A stretch of DNA of 64,000 bases, from the NCBI RefSeq assembly GCF_000176015.1, contig NZ_ACYY01000013.1, positions 46,153 to 110,152 on the forward strand, read 5' to 3'. Position 1 is the first letter of the stretch. Each line of letters opens with the position of its first letter. Shown piece by piece: positions 17,424-26,474 of this stretch. The position numbers and the translations under genes were made by a program. Origin of the DNA: Rhodobacter ferrooxidans. GTDB lineage: Bacteria; Pseudomonadota; Alphaproteobacteria; Rhodobacterales; Rhodobacteraceae. The notes under the pieces are model-generated. The model did no database searches. It was not told the origin of the DNA and saw only the letters and a list, made by a program, of their open reading frames with translations.

Positions 17424-18209
17424 ATGACAGACACCGACATCACCATCCGCATTCCCAACCCGGCGGCGCCAGAGCCGCTGGAGGCGGCGCGGTTGACCGG
17501 CGGCGCGCGGCCCGAGGATATCGAATACATCCGCAAGGAAGGCGCGGTTTACGTCTACGAGGCGCCGGTGCGGCTGTGGCACTGGGTCAACGCCGCGGCG
17601 ATCCTGACGCTGATGGGCACCGGCTACCTGATCGGGTCGCCGCCACCTTCGATGCAGATCGGCGAGGCCAGCCAGCAATTCGTGTTCGGCTATATCCGGT
17701 TCGCGCATTTCGCCGCCGCCATGATCATGACGGTGGGGTTTTTCGGCCGGATCTACTGGGGCTTTGTCGGCAACCGGCACGCCCGGCAGATCTTCTACAT
17801 TCCGATCACCAACGCCCGCTGGTGGCGCGAGATCTTCTTCGAGCTGCGCTGGTATCTGTTCATCGAGGCCGAGCCGAAGAAATACATCGGTCACAACCCG
17901 CTGGCGCATGTGGCGATGTTCTTTTTCGTCACACTGGGGATGATTTTCATGATCATCACCGGGTTTGCGCTGTATGCCGAAGGCGCCGGGCAAGGCTCGC
18001 TTCCCGACACGCTGTTCGGCTGGGTGCTGGGGCTGGTGGGCAACAGCCAGCGGCTGCACACCCTGCACCATCTGGGCATGTGGTCGATCGTGATCTTTAC
18101 CATCATCCACATCTACGCCGCGATCCGCGAGGATATCATGAGCCGCCAGTCGATGGTCACCACCATCATCTCGGGTTGGCGCACCTTCCGGGATGACCGG
18201 GTGGAGTAG
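17424..18209 (+). CDS. hupC: Hydrogenase cytochrome b subunit HupC
   Basis: HupC anchors HupSL at the periplasmic face and hands electrons to quinone. The 261-residue membrane protein has four hydrophobic segments with histidines placed for two b-hemes (RLWHWVN, RFAHFAAA, HHLGMWS, IIHIYAA). The C-terminal piece AIREDIMSRQSM is typical of the family. The ATG at 17424 follows GAGGGG; a GTG one codon earlier is less likely. It is the last gene before a strong terminator, so it closes the structural transcription unit hupSLEC. Confidence 0.95.
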   Translation: MTDTDITIRIPNPAAPEPLEAARLTGGARPEDIEYIRKEGAVYVYEAPVRLWHWVNAAAILTLMGTGYLIGSPPPSMQIGEASQQFVFGYIRFAHFAAAMIMTVGFFGRIYWGFVGNRHARQIFYIPITNARWWREIFFELRWYLFIEAEPKKYIGHNPLAHVAMFFFVTLGMIFMIITGFALYAEGAGQGSLPDTLFGWVLGLVGNSQRLHTLHHLGMWSIVIFTIIHIYAAIREDIMSRQSMVTTIISGWRTFRDDRVE

Positions 18210-18237
18210 TAGGTTCTTAACGAGTTCCTCCCCTGGG

Positions 18238-18272
18238 CGGGCGTGGCCGATGGCTGCGCCCGTTTCGTTTTG
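18238..18272 (+). terminator. Rho-independent terminator after hupC
   Basis: CGGGCG (18238-18243) pairs with CGCCCG (18257-18262), with an inner GCC/GGC pairing, and is followed by TTTCGTTTT. It lies 29 bp past the hupC stop and should separate hupSLEC from hupD onward, or lower read-through. Confidence 0.8.
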
Positions 18273-18346
18273 GTTGTGGGCTTTTCGATTTTCCAGATAT
18301 GTGGCAGAAAGGTTTCCAGTTTCGCGACGGCTACGGGGCGGAGAAT

Positions 18347-18388
18347 CGACATTTTTCCATTGTAAATCAGTTATATGACAAAATGTCG
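18347..18388 (+). promoter_or_regulatory. Long inverted repeat with AT-rich centre upstream of hupD
   Basis: Perfect 9-bp arms, CGACATTTT (18347-18355) and AAAATGTCG (18380-18388), flank a 24-bp AT-rich core containing TTGTAAATCAG and TTATAT. In this GC-rich DNA the AT-rich block stands out. It lies about 105 bp before hupD and is the best candidate promoter/operator for the hupD-hypE unit. TTGTAAATCAG is one mismatch from the TTG-N5-CAA site of HupR. Confidence 0.45.
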
Positions 18389-18432
18389 CAGAGTTTGCGA
18401 TTTCCGGGGTTCGGCGGCGCACTGCAAACCCT

Positions 18433-18450
18433 ATTGTCAGTTGCAACAAT
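18433..18450 (+). promoter_or_regulatory. Small palindrome 43 bp upstream of hupD
   Basis: ATTGT (18433-18437) and ACAAT (18446-18450) are inverted, and the centre contains the 8-bp palindrome GTTGCAAC (18440-18447). It may be a second protein-binding site or an RNA leader fold. No known consensus fits well. Confidence 0.3.
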
Positions 18451-18492
18451 GGCCGCAAACGCGGTTGCCACCACGGGTTCAGGGAGGAACCG

Positions 18493-19113
18493 ATGTCCGC
18501 CAACACCCCCGACAGAGTTCTCATATTGGGTATCGGCAATGTGCTCTGGGCCGACGAAGGCTTTGGCGTGCGCTGCATAGAGGCGATGGCCGACCGCTAT
18601 GCCGTGCCGCCGCAGGTGCGGCTGCTGGATGGCGGCACCCAGGGGCTTTACCTGCTGCCGTTTCTGGAAGAGGCCGACGCGCTGATCGTGTTCGACGCGG
18701 TGGATTACGGTCTGCCGCCCGGCACCATGAAGATCGTGCGCGATGCCGAGGTGCCGGCCTTCATGGGCGCCAAGAAGATGAGCCTGCATCAGACCGGCTT
18801 TCAGGACGTGATCGCCACTGCGCAACTGCTGGACCGCTGTCCTTCGCGGATGACGCTGATCGGCTGCCAGCCGGTGGAGCTGGAGGATTACGGCGGCGGT
18901 TTGCGCGCGGAAGTGGCAGCGCAGATCGAACCGGCGTTGCAAGTGGCGCTGGGCGAGTTGGCTGGTTGGGGCATCGCGGTGCGGCCTGGTCGCAGCACGG
19001 GTGCCGATCTGGCCGACCCGTCGATCCGCCGCGGGGTTTACGAGGCCGGTCGGCCCTCGGAAGGTGAGGCCTGCCGTCTGGGGGATGATCGCTTCTTCCC
19101 GACGGTGGCGTGA
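18493..19113 (+). CDS. hupD: Hydrogenase maturation endopeptidase HupD
   Basis: HupD cuts the C-terminal tail from HupL once nickel is in place. The 206-residue protein has the N-terminal family motif [13 protein letters not shown] (its Glu is the first nickel-sensing ligand), an Asp in VFDAVDYG and a His in LHQTGFQD, matching the three metal ligands known from HybD. AGGGAGGAACCG precedes the ATG. It opens the second part of the island after a 283-bp gap holding a terminator and inverted repeats. The stop overlaps the hupF start by one base. Confidence 0.95.
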   Translation: MSANTPDRVLILGIGNVLWADEGFGVRCIEAMADRYAVPPQVRLLDGGTQGLYLLPFLEEADALIVFDAVDYGLPPGTMKIVRDAEVPAFMGAKKMSLHQTGFQDVIATAQLLDRCPSRMTLIGCQPVELEDYGGGLRAEVAAQIEPALQVALGELAGWGIAVRPGRSTGADLADPSIRRGVYEAGRPSEGEACRLGDDRFFPTVA

Positions 19114-19433
19114 TGTGCCTTGGGGTGCCGATGCAACTGCTGGCGGTCGATGGCATCGCCGGGCAGGCCAGTGATGGCGTGAACATGCAGCTTCTCGACC
19201 TCAGCCTGACCCCCGATGCGCAACCCGGTGACTGGGTGCTGGCGTTTCTGGGGGCGGCGCGCGAGGTGATCTCGGCTGCCGAGGCGGCGCAGATCACCAA
19301 CGCTCTGGTCGGGCTGCAATCGCTGATGCAGGGCGGCGACCTGGGCGATGCCTTTGCCGATCTCGAATCCCGCAGCCCCAGCCTGCCACCGCATCTTCAG
19401 GCCGCGCTGGACGCGGGCCTTAGCCAGGGATGA
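19113..19433 (+). CDS. hupF: HypC-family chaperone HupF
   Basis: A 106-residue HypC-family protein that begins MCLGVP, whose Cys2 binds the Fe(CN)2CO unit or the immature large subunit. In Rhizobium, HupF stabilises HupL under oxygen and works with HypC. A true HypC is also encoded here at 24989, so both paralogues are present. The C-terminal extension ([17 protein letters not shown]) is longer than that of HypC, a HupF trait. Its ATG shares a base with the hupD stop. Confidence 0.93.
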   Translation: MCLGVPMQLLAVDGIAGQASDGVNMQLLDLSLTPDAQPGDWVLAFLGAAREVISAAEAAQITNALVGLQSLMQGGDLGDAFADLESRSPSLPPHLQAALDAGLSQG

Positions 19434-19439
19434 CCACCG

Positions 19440-19871
19440 ATGCATGACCATGCGCCTTTCGATACCGCCACCAAACCGGCAGGCCTGCACCCGCTGATCG
19501 CCCGGCTGACCACCGATCTGGGATGGCCACGGCTGGCCAACCTGTCGGACGCCGCCGAGTTCACCGCCCGGCCCGGCGCGCATTGCCTGTTCATTCCCGG
19601 CGATCCGGCGCGCAACCTTGAAACCGCCGATGCCGCGGTGATCCTGCCGGAACTGCGGATGGCGTTCCAGCGGGCCTTCGATTGTGCCGTGGTCGATGAC
19701 GCCATCGAGGCGGCGCTGCGCGAGACCCATCGCGCGCTGAAAACGCCGGGTTTCCTGTTCTTCCGCGAGGGCCGCTACCTTGGCGCGGTGGAAAAGATCC
19801 GCGATTGGGACGATTACATCGCCCGCATCACCCATATCCTCGGCCTTGCCGCCGCAGACAGGAGCACCTGA
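19440..19871 (+). CDS. hupG: Hydrogenase assembly protein HupG (HyaE-like)
   Basis: A 143-residue protein of the HupG/HyaE family with a thioredoxin-like fold but no CxxC pair. In E. coli and Rhizobium, relatives bind the Tat signal of the small subunit and keep it from being exported too early. Segments such as ARPGAHCLFIPGDPARN and LPELRMAFQ suit that family. It lies six bases after hupF and its TGA overlaps the hupH ATG. The assignment rests largely on position and length, as the family has few fixed motifs. Confidence 0.85.
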   Translation: MHDHAPFDTATKPAGLHPLIARLTTDLGWPRLANLSDAAEFTARPGAHCLFIPGDPARNLETADAAVILPELRMAFQRAFDCAVVDDAIEAALRETHRALKTPGFLFFREGRYLGAVEKIRDWDDYIARITHILGLAAADRST

Positions 19872-20701
19872 TGGTTTCCGCCTTTCACCTGCCCCCAACC
19901 GGCTTCGGCCCCGGCTCGCAAACGCTGGAGGACGAGTTGGCGTTCATGCCGTTGCCATCGGGGATGCGGACCTACGAGGCGCATCTGCCCGAGGTGGGCG
20001 ATCTGACGGCGGTGGAACCGGCGCTGAAGACGCTGGCCGATATTGCCGCTGCCTGCGCGATCTGTGCTGAAACCGGCCAGACCGCGGATTTCGATCTGAC
20101 GGGGCTGAGTGCCGAGTGCCGCAAGTTGCTGGCCGAAACCCTGGGGCAGGGCGAGGTGGCGATGAAGCTGCGCGGCAAGCCCGCGGTGATGGTGCAGGAA
20201 AGCGTGTTTGCCGGGGTCTGGGCGCTGGCTGGTGCGGGGGTGGACCGGGTCGAGGTGGCGCCGGTGCCGGGGTTGTCGATCTCTCGTGCCTTCACCCCGC
20301 ACCGCCCGGCGCTGGGGGTGGCGGTGCCGCAGGGGCCGGGCGTGGTGAACGCGCCGTCGATTCTGGCGGAATTGCTGGATAAATCAGCCAGTTGGGCGGC
20401 GGGGGATGACCCCTATGTGATCAACCTCACCTTGCTGCCGCATACCGAGGAAGACCTGATCTGGCTGGATACCGCGCTGGGCGAAGGGGCGGTGACCATT
20501 CTTTCCCGCGGTTACGGCAATTGCCGCATCACCGCCACCGGTCAGCGGCAGGTCTGGCGGGTGCAGTATTACAACTCGACAGACGCGCTGATCCTTGACA
20601 CGTTCGAGGTGACGGCAATGCCCGAGGTGGCCTTGGCCGCGCGCGAAGATCTGGAAGATTCGGCGGGGCGCATCCGCGAAGTGCTGGAGGCGATACGATG
20701 A
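19871..20701 (+). CDS. hupH: Hydrogenase small-subunit assembly protein HupH (HyaF-like)
   Basis: A 276-residue protein of the HupH/HyaF family, needed for the iron-sulfur small subunit to mature and join HupL. The C-terminal half contains INLTLLPHTEEDLIWLD and SRGYGNCRITAT, which are characteristic. No catalytic motif is known. The ATG at 19871 overlaps the hupG stop (TGATG), and its own end overlaps hupJ (ATGA). An open frame upstream was ignored because of this coupling. Confidence 0.9.
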   Translation: MVSAFHLPPTGFGPGSQTLEDELAFMPLPSGMRTYEAHLPEVGDLTAVEPALKTLADIAAACAICAETGQTADFDLTGLSAECRKLLAETLGQGEVAMKLRGKPAVMVQESVFAGVWALAGAGVDRVEVAPVPGLSISRAFTPHRPALGVAVPQGPGVVNAPSILAELLDKSASWAAGDDPYVINLTLLPHTEEDLIWLDTALGEGAVTILSRGYGNCRITATGQRQVWRVQYYNSTDALILDTFEVTAMPEVALAAREDLEDSAGRIREVLEAIR

Positions 20702-21477
20702 GCGGCTTTGAAGGCTCGTATCTGGGCGCCAACGACCGGATCAGCCCGCGGGCGGTGATGGAATGTAAAATCTGCTGGACGCCCTACGACCCGGCGCAGG
20801 GCGACGATTTCCGCCAGGTGCTGCCCGGCACGCCGTTCACAGCACTTCCCGACGACTGGCACTGCCCGAATTGCGACGCGCCGAAAGCGCAGTTCATGGT
20901 GCTGGAAGACCCCGGATCGCAGGCGATGGCGGTACAGGCCGAGATCGCCCGCCGCACCGGCCTGCTGGTGGCCGGTTTCAAGGAAGTCTGGCACTCGAAA
21001 ATGCGCGACGTGCCCTTGGTGAACGCGGCGCTGCATGTCGAGGCGGTGGGGTTCCAGCCGCATGAAGGCCGCCTGCTGGGGGTGCTGGTGGCGCCGTGGT
21101 TCATGAATCTGGTGCTGCTGCCGGGTGAAGAGGATTGGTCTGGCCATCCCGCCGGGCAGAAGGTGCAGGTCGATTTCCCCTCGGGTTCCTACGAATTCAT
21201 CCACAATGCGCGCGAGATGGTGGGGCCTTACATGGCTTGCAGCCTGTTCTCGCCGATGGCAGATTTCGCCAGCCAGTTGCAGGCGGTCGAGGTGGCGCGG
21301 GCGGTGATGGCGGCGCTGTTCGATGCCGCCAACCGCGACGAGACCGACCGGGCGGCGGAAATTCGTGGGGTGCGCGAGGCCGAACTGGCGGCGTTGGAGG
21401 CTCCCGAGGTGCCAGTCGAAAGCGTGCTGGAGGCGCCATCGCGGCGGGCGCTGATCTCGGCGGGGTTGGCGGGTTAA
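20698..21477 (+). CDS. hupJ: Rubredoxin-HupJ fusion, small-subunit maturation
   Basis: The 259-residue protein joins two parts that are separate genes (hupI and hupJ) in Rhizobium. Residues about 20-70 form a rubredoxin with both iron-binding pairs, CKIC and CPNC, and the typical PDDWHCPNC turn. Residues about 75-240 match HupJ (DVPLVNAALHVEAVGF, MNLVLLPGEEDW). The rubredoxin part is thought to protect or help assemble HupS clusters in air. The same fusion is known in R. capsulatus. It overlaps its neighbours by 4 bp and 1 bp. Confidence 0.92.
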   Translation: MSGFEGSYLGANDRISPRAVMECKICWTPYDPAQGDDFRQVLPGTPFTALPDDWHCPNCDAPKAQFMVLEDPGSQAMAVQAEIARRTGLLVAGFKEVWHSKMRDVPLVNAALHVEAVGFQPHEGRLLGVLVAPWFMNLVLLPGEEDWSGHPAGQKVQVDFPSGSYEFIHNAREMVGPYMACSLFSPMADFASQLQAVEVARAVMAALFDAANRDETDRAAEIRGVREAELAALEAPEVPVESVLEAPSRRALISAGLAG

Positions 21478-22352
21478 TGCAGCAGGCGCTGGGCATCACG
21501 CTGCGGCTGGGCGAACGGATCGAGCCGATGCTTGATCCGGGTCGGCCATTGCCGGTAGCGGCGCTGATGCTGGGGCGCGCGGCGGTCGAGGCGGCAGAGA
21601 TGTTGCCGCGGTTGTTCAACCTGTGCCGGGCGGCGCAGGGCATGGCGGCGCGGCTGGCTTTGGGGCTACCCGGCGGCGATGTGCAGGCGCTGCGGGCCGA
21701 GGTGACGCGCGAGCATTTGTTCAAGCTGCTGGTGGTCTGGCCGGGGATGCTGGGCCTGCCTGCGCGGGCATTGCCGACAGGGGATGGCATGGCCGAGGCG
21801 GTGTTCGGGCCGCAGGGCTTGCCGGATGCCGAAGGGTTTGCCGGCTGGCTGGCGGCGGGTGCGGGGGTTGCGCCGCTGATGGCCGCCGTCGCCGCAGCCT
21901 TTGCGCCGGGCGAGGCGGTGGCCGATCTGCCGATGCTGCGCCCTGAGGCGGCGCTGTCGATCGCGGCGGTGGAGAACTCGCCTGCGGGGCGGCAAGCCGG
22001 GTCGGACCTGCTGGCGCATCTGGCGAAAACCCATGGCAAGGGGCCGTTGTGGCGGGCGATGGGGCGGCTGGTCGATCTGCATGATCCGCTGCCCGCGCCG
22101 CTGGTTCTGGCCGATGGCACGGCGCTGGTTCCCGCCGCGCGTGGCACTTATGCGCTGCGGGCGCGGCAGACCGGCGGCATCGTCAGCGCCTTTGCCCGGG
22201 TGACGCCGACCGACCATATGACCGCTGCGGGGGGCGCCTTGGAGATGTCGCTGGCCAGCCTGCCGCCGCAGAAAGCGCATCTGGCGCGGCTGGTGGTCGA
22301 TATCCTTGACCCCTGCGTGCCGGTGACGATTTCGCAGGTGCAGCATGCATGA
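21477..22352 (+). CDS. hupK: Hydrogenase assembly scaffold HupK
   Basis: HupK is a degenerate relative of the large subunit that in Rhizobium helps deliver the Fe(CN)2CO unit to HupL. The 291-residue protein lacks the N-terminal CxxC nickel motif but ends [13 protein letters not shown], a relic of the DPCxxC motif with only the first Cys kept. The final part ([15 protein letters not shown] ... [12 protein letters not shown]) follows the large-subunit pattern. The ATG overlaps the hupJ stop, and the last eight bases overlap hypA. Confidence 0.9.
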   Translation: MQQALGITLRLGERIEPMLDPGRPLPVAALMLGRAAVEAAEMLPRLFNLCRAAQGMAARLALGLPGGDVQALRAEVTREHLFKLLVVWPGMLGLPARALPTGDGMAEAVFGPQGLPDAEGFAGWLAAGAGVAPLMAAVAAAFAPGEAVADLPMLRPEAALSIAAVENSPAGRQAGSDLLAHLAKTHGKGPLWRAMGRLVDLHDPLPAPLVLADGTALVPAARGTYALRARQTGGIVSAFARVTPTDHMTAAGGALEMSLASLPPQKAHLARLVVDILDPCVPVTISQVQHA

Positions 22353-22686
22353 GATGGCGCTGTGCGAGGGCATCCGTTCCATCGTTGAAGATCAGGCCCG
22401 GGCGCAGGGCTTTGCCCGCGTCACCATCTTGCGGCTGGAGATCGGCCGTTTTGCCGGGGTGGAAAAACCGGCGCTGGAGTTCTGCTTTGACGTGGTGATG
22501 CGCGGCAGCCCGGCCGAAGGCGCGGTGCTGGAGATGATCGACCTGCCCGGCCGCGCCATGTGCTATGATTGCATGGTCGAGGTAGAGATTGACGACCGGC
22601 TTGCGCCCTGCCCGCGCTGTGGCGGCGGCAAGCTGATGCCGGTGGCGGGCGACGAGATGCGGATCAAGGATATGGAGGTGCTGTAA
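22345..22686 (+). CDS. hypA: Nickel metallochaperone HypA
   Basis: HypA delivers nickel to the large-subunit precursor together with HypB. The 113-residue protein begins MHEM, whose His2 and N-terminus bind nickel, and has a zinc site from CYDC and CPRC (about 72-95). Length and layout are standard. It overlaps hupK by 8 bp, and its TAA shares a base with the hypB ATG. Confidence 0.96.
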   Translation: MHEMALCEGIRSIVEDQARAQGFARVTILRLEIGRFAGVEKPALEFCFDVVMRGSPAEGAVLEMIDLPGRAMCYDCMVEVEIDDRLAPCPRCGGGKLMPVAGDEMRIKDMEVL

Positions 22687-23504
22687 TGTGCACGGTTTGC
22701 GGTTGCGGCGATGCGCCGAAGTTTGATGCCCACGGGCATGACCACGATCATGGGCATGGGCACTCCCACCCCCACAGCCACGACCACCACTATGGGCTGG
22801 GGGCGGCGGGGGTCTCGGTTGCCGGGATGACTCAGGCGCGGCTGATCGAGGTGGAGACCGACATTCTGGCCAAGAACAACGCCTATGCCGATGGCAATCG
22901 CCGGGTGCTGCGGGCGTTGGGGGCCTATGCGGTGAACCTGGTGTCCTCGCCCGGTTCCGGCAAGACCACACTGCTGTGCAAGACCATCGAGGCGCTGGGC
23001 GCGGCACCGCTGGCGGTGATCGAGGGGGACCAGCAGACCAGCAACGATGCCGACCGCATCCGTGCGACCGGGGCGCAGGCGGTGCAGATCAACACCGGCA
23101 AGGGCTGTCATCTTGACGGGCATATGGTCGGTCATGCGATGGACCAACTGGTGCTGAAACCCGGCTCGTTTCTGTTCATCGAGAATGTCGGCAATCTGGT
23201 CTGCCCCGCCGCCTTCGATCTGGGCGAGGATGCCAAGGTGGCGGTGCTTTCGGTGACCGAAGGCGAGGACAAGCCTTTGAAATACCCCGACATGTTCACC
23301 GCCGCACGGCTTGCGATCCTGAACAAGATCGACCTGGCGCCGCATTGCGACGTGGACTTGGCGCTGTATGAGGCCAACCTGCGGCGGGTCAACCCCAGCA
23401 TCGACATCCTGCGGGTTTCGGCCCGCACCGGCGAGGGCATGGCCGGGTGGCTGGGCTGGCTGCGCGCCCGCATGGTCGAGAAAACCCTGCGGAAAGCCGG
23501 CTGA
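22686..23504 (+). CDS. hypB: Nickel-storing GTPase HypB
   Basis: HypB is the GTPase that drives nickel insertion. The 272-residue protein starts MCTVCGCG, the CxxCGC high-affinity nickel motif. A histidine/aspartate-rich tract (about residues 15-37, 11 or more His) that can store nickel follows. The GTPase part has a P-loop SSPGSGKTT (about 80), the switch/metal region EGDQQTSND and NKIDLAPH. Many HypB proteins lack the His tract, so this one can likely buffer nickel as in rhizobia and Rhodobacter. Coupled to hypA and hupR by one-base overlaps. Confidence 0.96.
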   Translation: MCTVCGCGDAPKFDAHGHDHDHGHGHSHPHSHDHHYGLGAAGVSVAGMTQARLIEVETDILAKNNAYADGNRRVLRALGAYAVNLVSSPGSGKTTLLCKTIEALGAAPLAVIEGDQQTSNDADRIRATGAQAVQINTGKGCHLDGHMVGHAMDQLVLKPGSFLFIENVGNLVCPAAFDLGEDAKVAVLSVTEGEDKPLKYPDMFTAARLAILNKIDLAPHCDVDLALYEANLRRVNPSIDILRVSARTGEGMAGWLGWLRARMVEKTLRKAG

Positions 23505-24988
23505 TGGCCGCCCCTGCCCGCCCTGCCGTGCTGCTGGTGGATGACGAGCCGCATTCGCTGGCGGCGATGAAGATGGCGCTGGAGGATGAGTTCGAGATCC
23601 TGACTGCCGGTAGTGCCGCCGAGGCCGCGCGGATACTGGAAGACGAATGGGTGCAGGTGATCTTCTGCGACCAGCGGATGCCGGGGCAATCGGGCGTCGA
23701 ATTCCTGACCGAGGTGCGCGAACGCTGGCCAGAGACGGTTCGGCTGATCATCACCGGCTATACCGACGCGCCGGCCATGGTCTCGGCGATCAACGACGCC
23801 GGGATATACCAGTTTCTCACAAAGCCCTGGCATCCCGACCATCTGCTGATCGCCGCGCGCAATGCCGCCAAGCTGTTCGCGCTGAGCCGCGAGAATGAAC
23901 GGATGGCGCTGGAGATGCGCTATCTGACCACCACCGCCGAAACCCGGCTGGAGAAACGTCGCCGGGCTCTGCGCGAGGGCATGGGGTTTGAAACCATTCT
24001 GCGGGCGCCGAATTCACCGATGAACGCGGTGGTGCAACTGGCCCGGCAATACGCCAGTTTCGACGTGCCGGTGCTTCTGGTGGGCGACGCGGGCAGCGGC
24101 AAGGCGCAGATGGCGCGGGCGATGCATTTCGGCTCGTTGCGATCCGACCGGCCGTTTTACGAGTTGAACCTGGCGGGGCAGCCGGAAGATCTGGCGATGC
24201 TGGAGCTGTTTGGCGCCAAGCGCGGCGTGTTGCCGGGTGGCGTGGCGAAGATCGGGCTGATGCAGAAGGCCGACCGTGGCACGCTGTATCTGGGCGGGGT
24301 GGAAACCGCCGGGCCGGGGCTGCAACTGGCGCTGCTGCGGGTGGTTTCGGATGGCGCCTTCTCGCCGGTGGGCGGGCAGGAATCGGTGGGCACCAACCTG
24401 CGGCTGATCTGCGGCGCGCATGGCGATCTGCGGGCGCGGGTGGCGGATGGGGCGTTTCGCGCCGACCTTTATTTCGCGCTGTCGGTGGGCGAGGTGGCCT
24501 TGCCCCCCTTGCGGGCGCGGCGTGGCGATGTGGCGATATTGGCGCAGCATCTGCTTGGGGACCTCTCGGCGGCGCATGGCAAGCCGGTGCATGGTTTTGA
24601 CGCGGCGGCGCTGGAGTTTCTGGAGGGTTACGACTGGCCCGGCAACCTGCGCGAATTGTCGGCCGAGGTGACGCGGATGCTGATCCTGGCGCAGGACAGC
24701 GTGCTGGGGGCCGAGTTGATCTCGCGTCATATCCTGCAGGCGCCGCCGGGTGCCGGGGGGGCTGACCGCAGCGCCGAGGCGGTGTTGACCGCCGATGGCA
24801 CGCTGAAGGACCGGGTGGAACTGATCGAGATGCGCATCCTGCGCGAAACCTTGACCCGGCACCGCTGGAATAAAAGCCGGGCGGCGGCGGAACTGGGGCT
24901 TAGCCGCGTGGGGCTGCGAGCCAAGCTGGATCGCTATGGCATCCTTGACCCGGCAGGGCGGGTGGCGGCGGATGAGGAGGACGACTGA
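23504..24988 (+). CDS. hupR: NtrC-family hydrogenase regulator HupR
   Basis: HupR activates the hupS promoter in R. capsulatus in its unphosphorylated form and with sigma-70. The 494-residue protein has a receiver domain (Asp56 in FCDQRMPG), an AAA+-like central domain (about 160-390) and a C-terminal Fis-type helix-turn-helix ([18 protein letters not shown]). The central domain keeps a P-loop (GDAGSGKA), but the sigma-54 loop GAFTGA is replaced by GVLPGG, and the Walker B region reads GTLYLGGVE where GTLFLDEI is expected. ATP-driven sigma-54 activation is therefore unlikely. The ATG overlaps the hypB stop. Confidence 0.95.
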   Translation: MAAPARPAVLLVDDEPHSLAAMKMALEDEFEILTAGSAAEAARILEDEWVQVIFCDQRMPGQSGVEFLTEVRERWPETVRLIITGYTDAPAMVSAINDAGIYQFLTKPWHPDHLLIAARNAAKLFALSRENERMALEMRYLTTTAETRLEKRRRALREGMGFETILRAPNSPMNAVVQLARQYASFDVPVLLVGDAGSGKAQMARAMHFGSLRSDRPFYELNLAGQPEDLAMLELFGAKRGVLPGGVAKIGLMQKADRGTLYLGGVETAGPGLQLALLRVVSDGAFSPVGGQESVGTNLRLICGAHGDLRARVADGAFRADLYFALSVGEVALPPLRARRGDVAILAQHLLGDLSAAHGKPVHGFDAAALEFLEGYDWPGNLRELSAEVTRMLILAQDSVLGAELISRHILQAPPGAGGADRSAEAVLTADGTLKDRVELIEMRILRETLTRHRWNKSRAAAELGLSRVGLRAKLDRYGILDPAGRVAADEEDD

Positions 24989-25279
24989 ATGTGTCTGGGG
25001 ATTCCGGGGCAGATCGTGGCGATCACCGATGAGGGCCGGCTGATGGCGCTGGCGGAGGTTTCCGGCGTGCGGCGCGAGGTCAACGTGGCCTGCATCGCCG
25101 ATGGGCCTTTGGCCGGGCTGATCGGAGAATGGGCGCTGATCCATGTCGGCTTTGCGATGAGCCGGATTGATGCCCTTGAGGCGGAAAAGACGCTGGAGGC
25201 GTTGCGCGATCTGGGCGAGGCGCAGGAGGCTTTGGCCGCCATGGCCGAGGGCCAGCGGGCGCTGGAGGGGCGGGGATGA
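24989..25279 (+). CDS. hypC: Hydrogenase maturation chaperone HypC
   Basis: A 96-residue HypC protein that begins MCLGIP; Cys2 holds the iron centre in complex with HypD before transfer to the large subunit. It starts directly after the hupR stop and overlaps hypD by 4 bp. It is distinct from HupF (19113), which has a longer tail; the genomic pairing with hypD supports this one as the general HypC. Confidence 0.95.
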   Translation: MCLGIPGQIVAITDEGRLMALAEVSGVRREVNVACIADGPLAGLIGEWALIHVGFAMSRIDALEAEKTLEALRDLGEAQEALAAMAEGQRALEGRG

Positions 25280-26412
25280 AATACGCCAGCGAATTCCGCG
25301 ACCCTTTGGCGGCCAAGGTGCTGCTGGCCGAGATCGCCAGGGTGGCCGATGCCATTGGTGCCACGAAGGCCAAGCCCGTGCACATCATGGAGATTTGCGG
25401 CGGCCACACCCATGCGATCTTCCGCTATGGTCTGGACAAGCTGGTGCATGAGGGCGTCGAGTTCATCCACGGCCCCGGCTGCCCGGTTTGCGTGCTGCCG
25501 ATGAGCCGGGTCGATGAATGTGTGCAACTGGCTGAACTGCCGGGGGTGATTTTCACCACCTTCGGTGATGCGATGCGGGTGCCGGGGCGGCGCAAAAGCC
25601 TGCTGCAGGCCAAGGCGGCAGGTTGCGACATACGAATGGTTTACTCGCCCTTGGACGCGCTGGAACTGGCGCGGCGCAATCCGGGGCGCGAGGTGGTGTT
25701 TTTCGGGCTGGGGTTCGAGACGACGACGCCCTCGACAGCGCTTTCCATCCAGCAGGCGGCGCGCGAAGGCTTGGCGAATTTCTCGGTATTCTGCAACCAC
25801 ATCACGGTGCCGGAACCGATCCGGGCCTTGCTGGGTGACCCCGACATGCTGCTGGACGGTTTCATCGGGCCGGGGCATGTGAGCATGGTGATCGGCACGC
25901 ATCCCTATGATTTCATTGCGCAGGAGTTCGGCAAGCCGATCGTGGTGGCGGGGTTCGAGCCGCTGGACCTGCTGCAATCGGTGCTGATGGTGTTGCGGCA
26001 GATTGCCGAGGGCCGGGCCGAGGTGGAAAACCAGTATGCCCGCGTGGTGCCCGAGCATGGCAATCCGGTCAGTCTGGCGGCGATTGCCGATGTCTATGAA
26101 CGGCGGCCGAGTTTCGAATGGCGGGGGTTGGGCGAGATTGACGCCTCGGGGCTGAAGATCCGGGCGAAATACGCGGCGTGGGATGCCGAGGAGAAATTCG
26201 CCATCGGCTATGGTGCCGGGCCGCGGGTGGTGGATGAACCCGAGGGCTGCGCTTGTGGCGCGGTGATGACCGGGCGGATCAAGCCGACGGCCTGCCCGCA
26301 GTTCGGCAAGGGCTGCACGCCGGAAATGCCATTGGGGGCGTTGATGGTCAGTTCCGAAGGCGCCTGTGCGGCCTATTGGCAATATGGTGGCGCGCGGGCG
26401 GCGGCAGAGTAG
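25276..26412 (+). CDS. hypD: Fe(CN)2CO assembly scaffold HypD
   Basis: HypD is the Fe-S protein on which the Fe(CN)2CO unit is built. The 378-residue protein shows the expected cysteine motifs: EICGGHTHA (about 40), HGPGCPVCVLP (about 70), and the C-terminal [4Fe-4S] ligands in CACGAVMTG, TACPQFGKGCTP and SEGACAAYW. The GFETTTPSTA segment is conserved. It overlaps hypC (ATGA). After its TAG comes the second copy of the hairpin-GATATTTTCG element, before hypE. Confidence 0.96.
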   Translation: MKYASEFRDPLAAKVLLAEIARVADAIGATKAKPVHIMEICGGHTHAIFRYGLDKLVHEGVEFIHGPGCPVCVLPMSRVDECVQLAELPGVIFTTFGDAMRVPGRRKSLLQAKAAGCDIRMVYSPLDALELARRNPGREVVFFGLGFETTTPSTALSIQQAAREGLANFSVFCNHITVPEPIRALLGDPDMLLDGFIGPGHVSMVIGTHPYDFIAQEFGKPIVVAGFEPLDLLQSVLMVLRQIAEGRAEVENQYARVVPEHGNPVSLAAIADVYERRPSFEWRGLGEIDASGLKIRAKYAAWDAEEKFAIGYGAGPRVVDEPEGCACGAVMTGRIKPTACPQFGKGCTPEMPLGALMVSSEGACAAYWQYGGARAAAE

Positions 26413-26467
26413 GGGGCGCTGCCCCCGCGCTGCGCGCCCCCCCGAGATATTTTCGAACAGATGAAAG
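26412..26467 (+). repeat. Intergenic hairpin-GATATTTTCG element, copy 2
   Basis: Right after the hypD stop: GGGGGC (26412-26417) and GCCCCC (26421-26426) form a tight stem, followed by a GCGC-rich stretch, GATATTTTCG (26446-26455), six bases, and TGAAAG (26462-26467). Its last part contains an ATG (26461) that opens a four-codon mini-ORF whose TGA overlaps the hypE start codon. Confidence 0.6.
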
Positions 26468-26474
26468 CAGAGTG

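Noticed and set aside
13946..17536. A very long open frame (about 1200 codons) on the minus strand across hupS, hupL and hupE
   Set aside because: It lies antisense to three certain genes, is rich in His/Arg/Gln low-complexity text, and is what high-GC third positions produce. No family resemblance.
18290..18330. TGGCAG...TTTCC as a sigma-54 promoter for hupD
   Set aside because: The -12 element lacks the needed GC (TTTC instead of TTGC), and HupR lacks the sigma-54 loop.
24989..25279. hypC as a redundant copy of hupF
   Set aside because: Both begin MCLG but differ in tail length and genomic partner (hypD versus hupD/G), as in other uptake-hydrogenase clusters that keep both.
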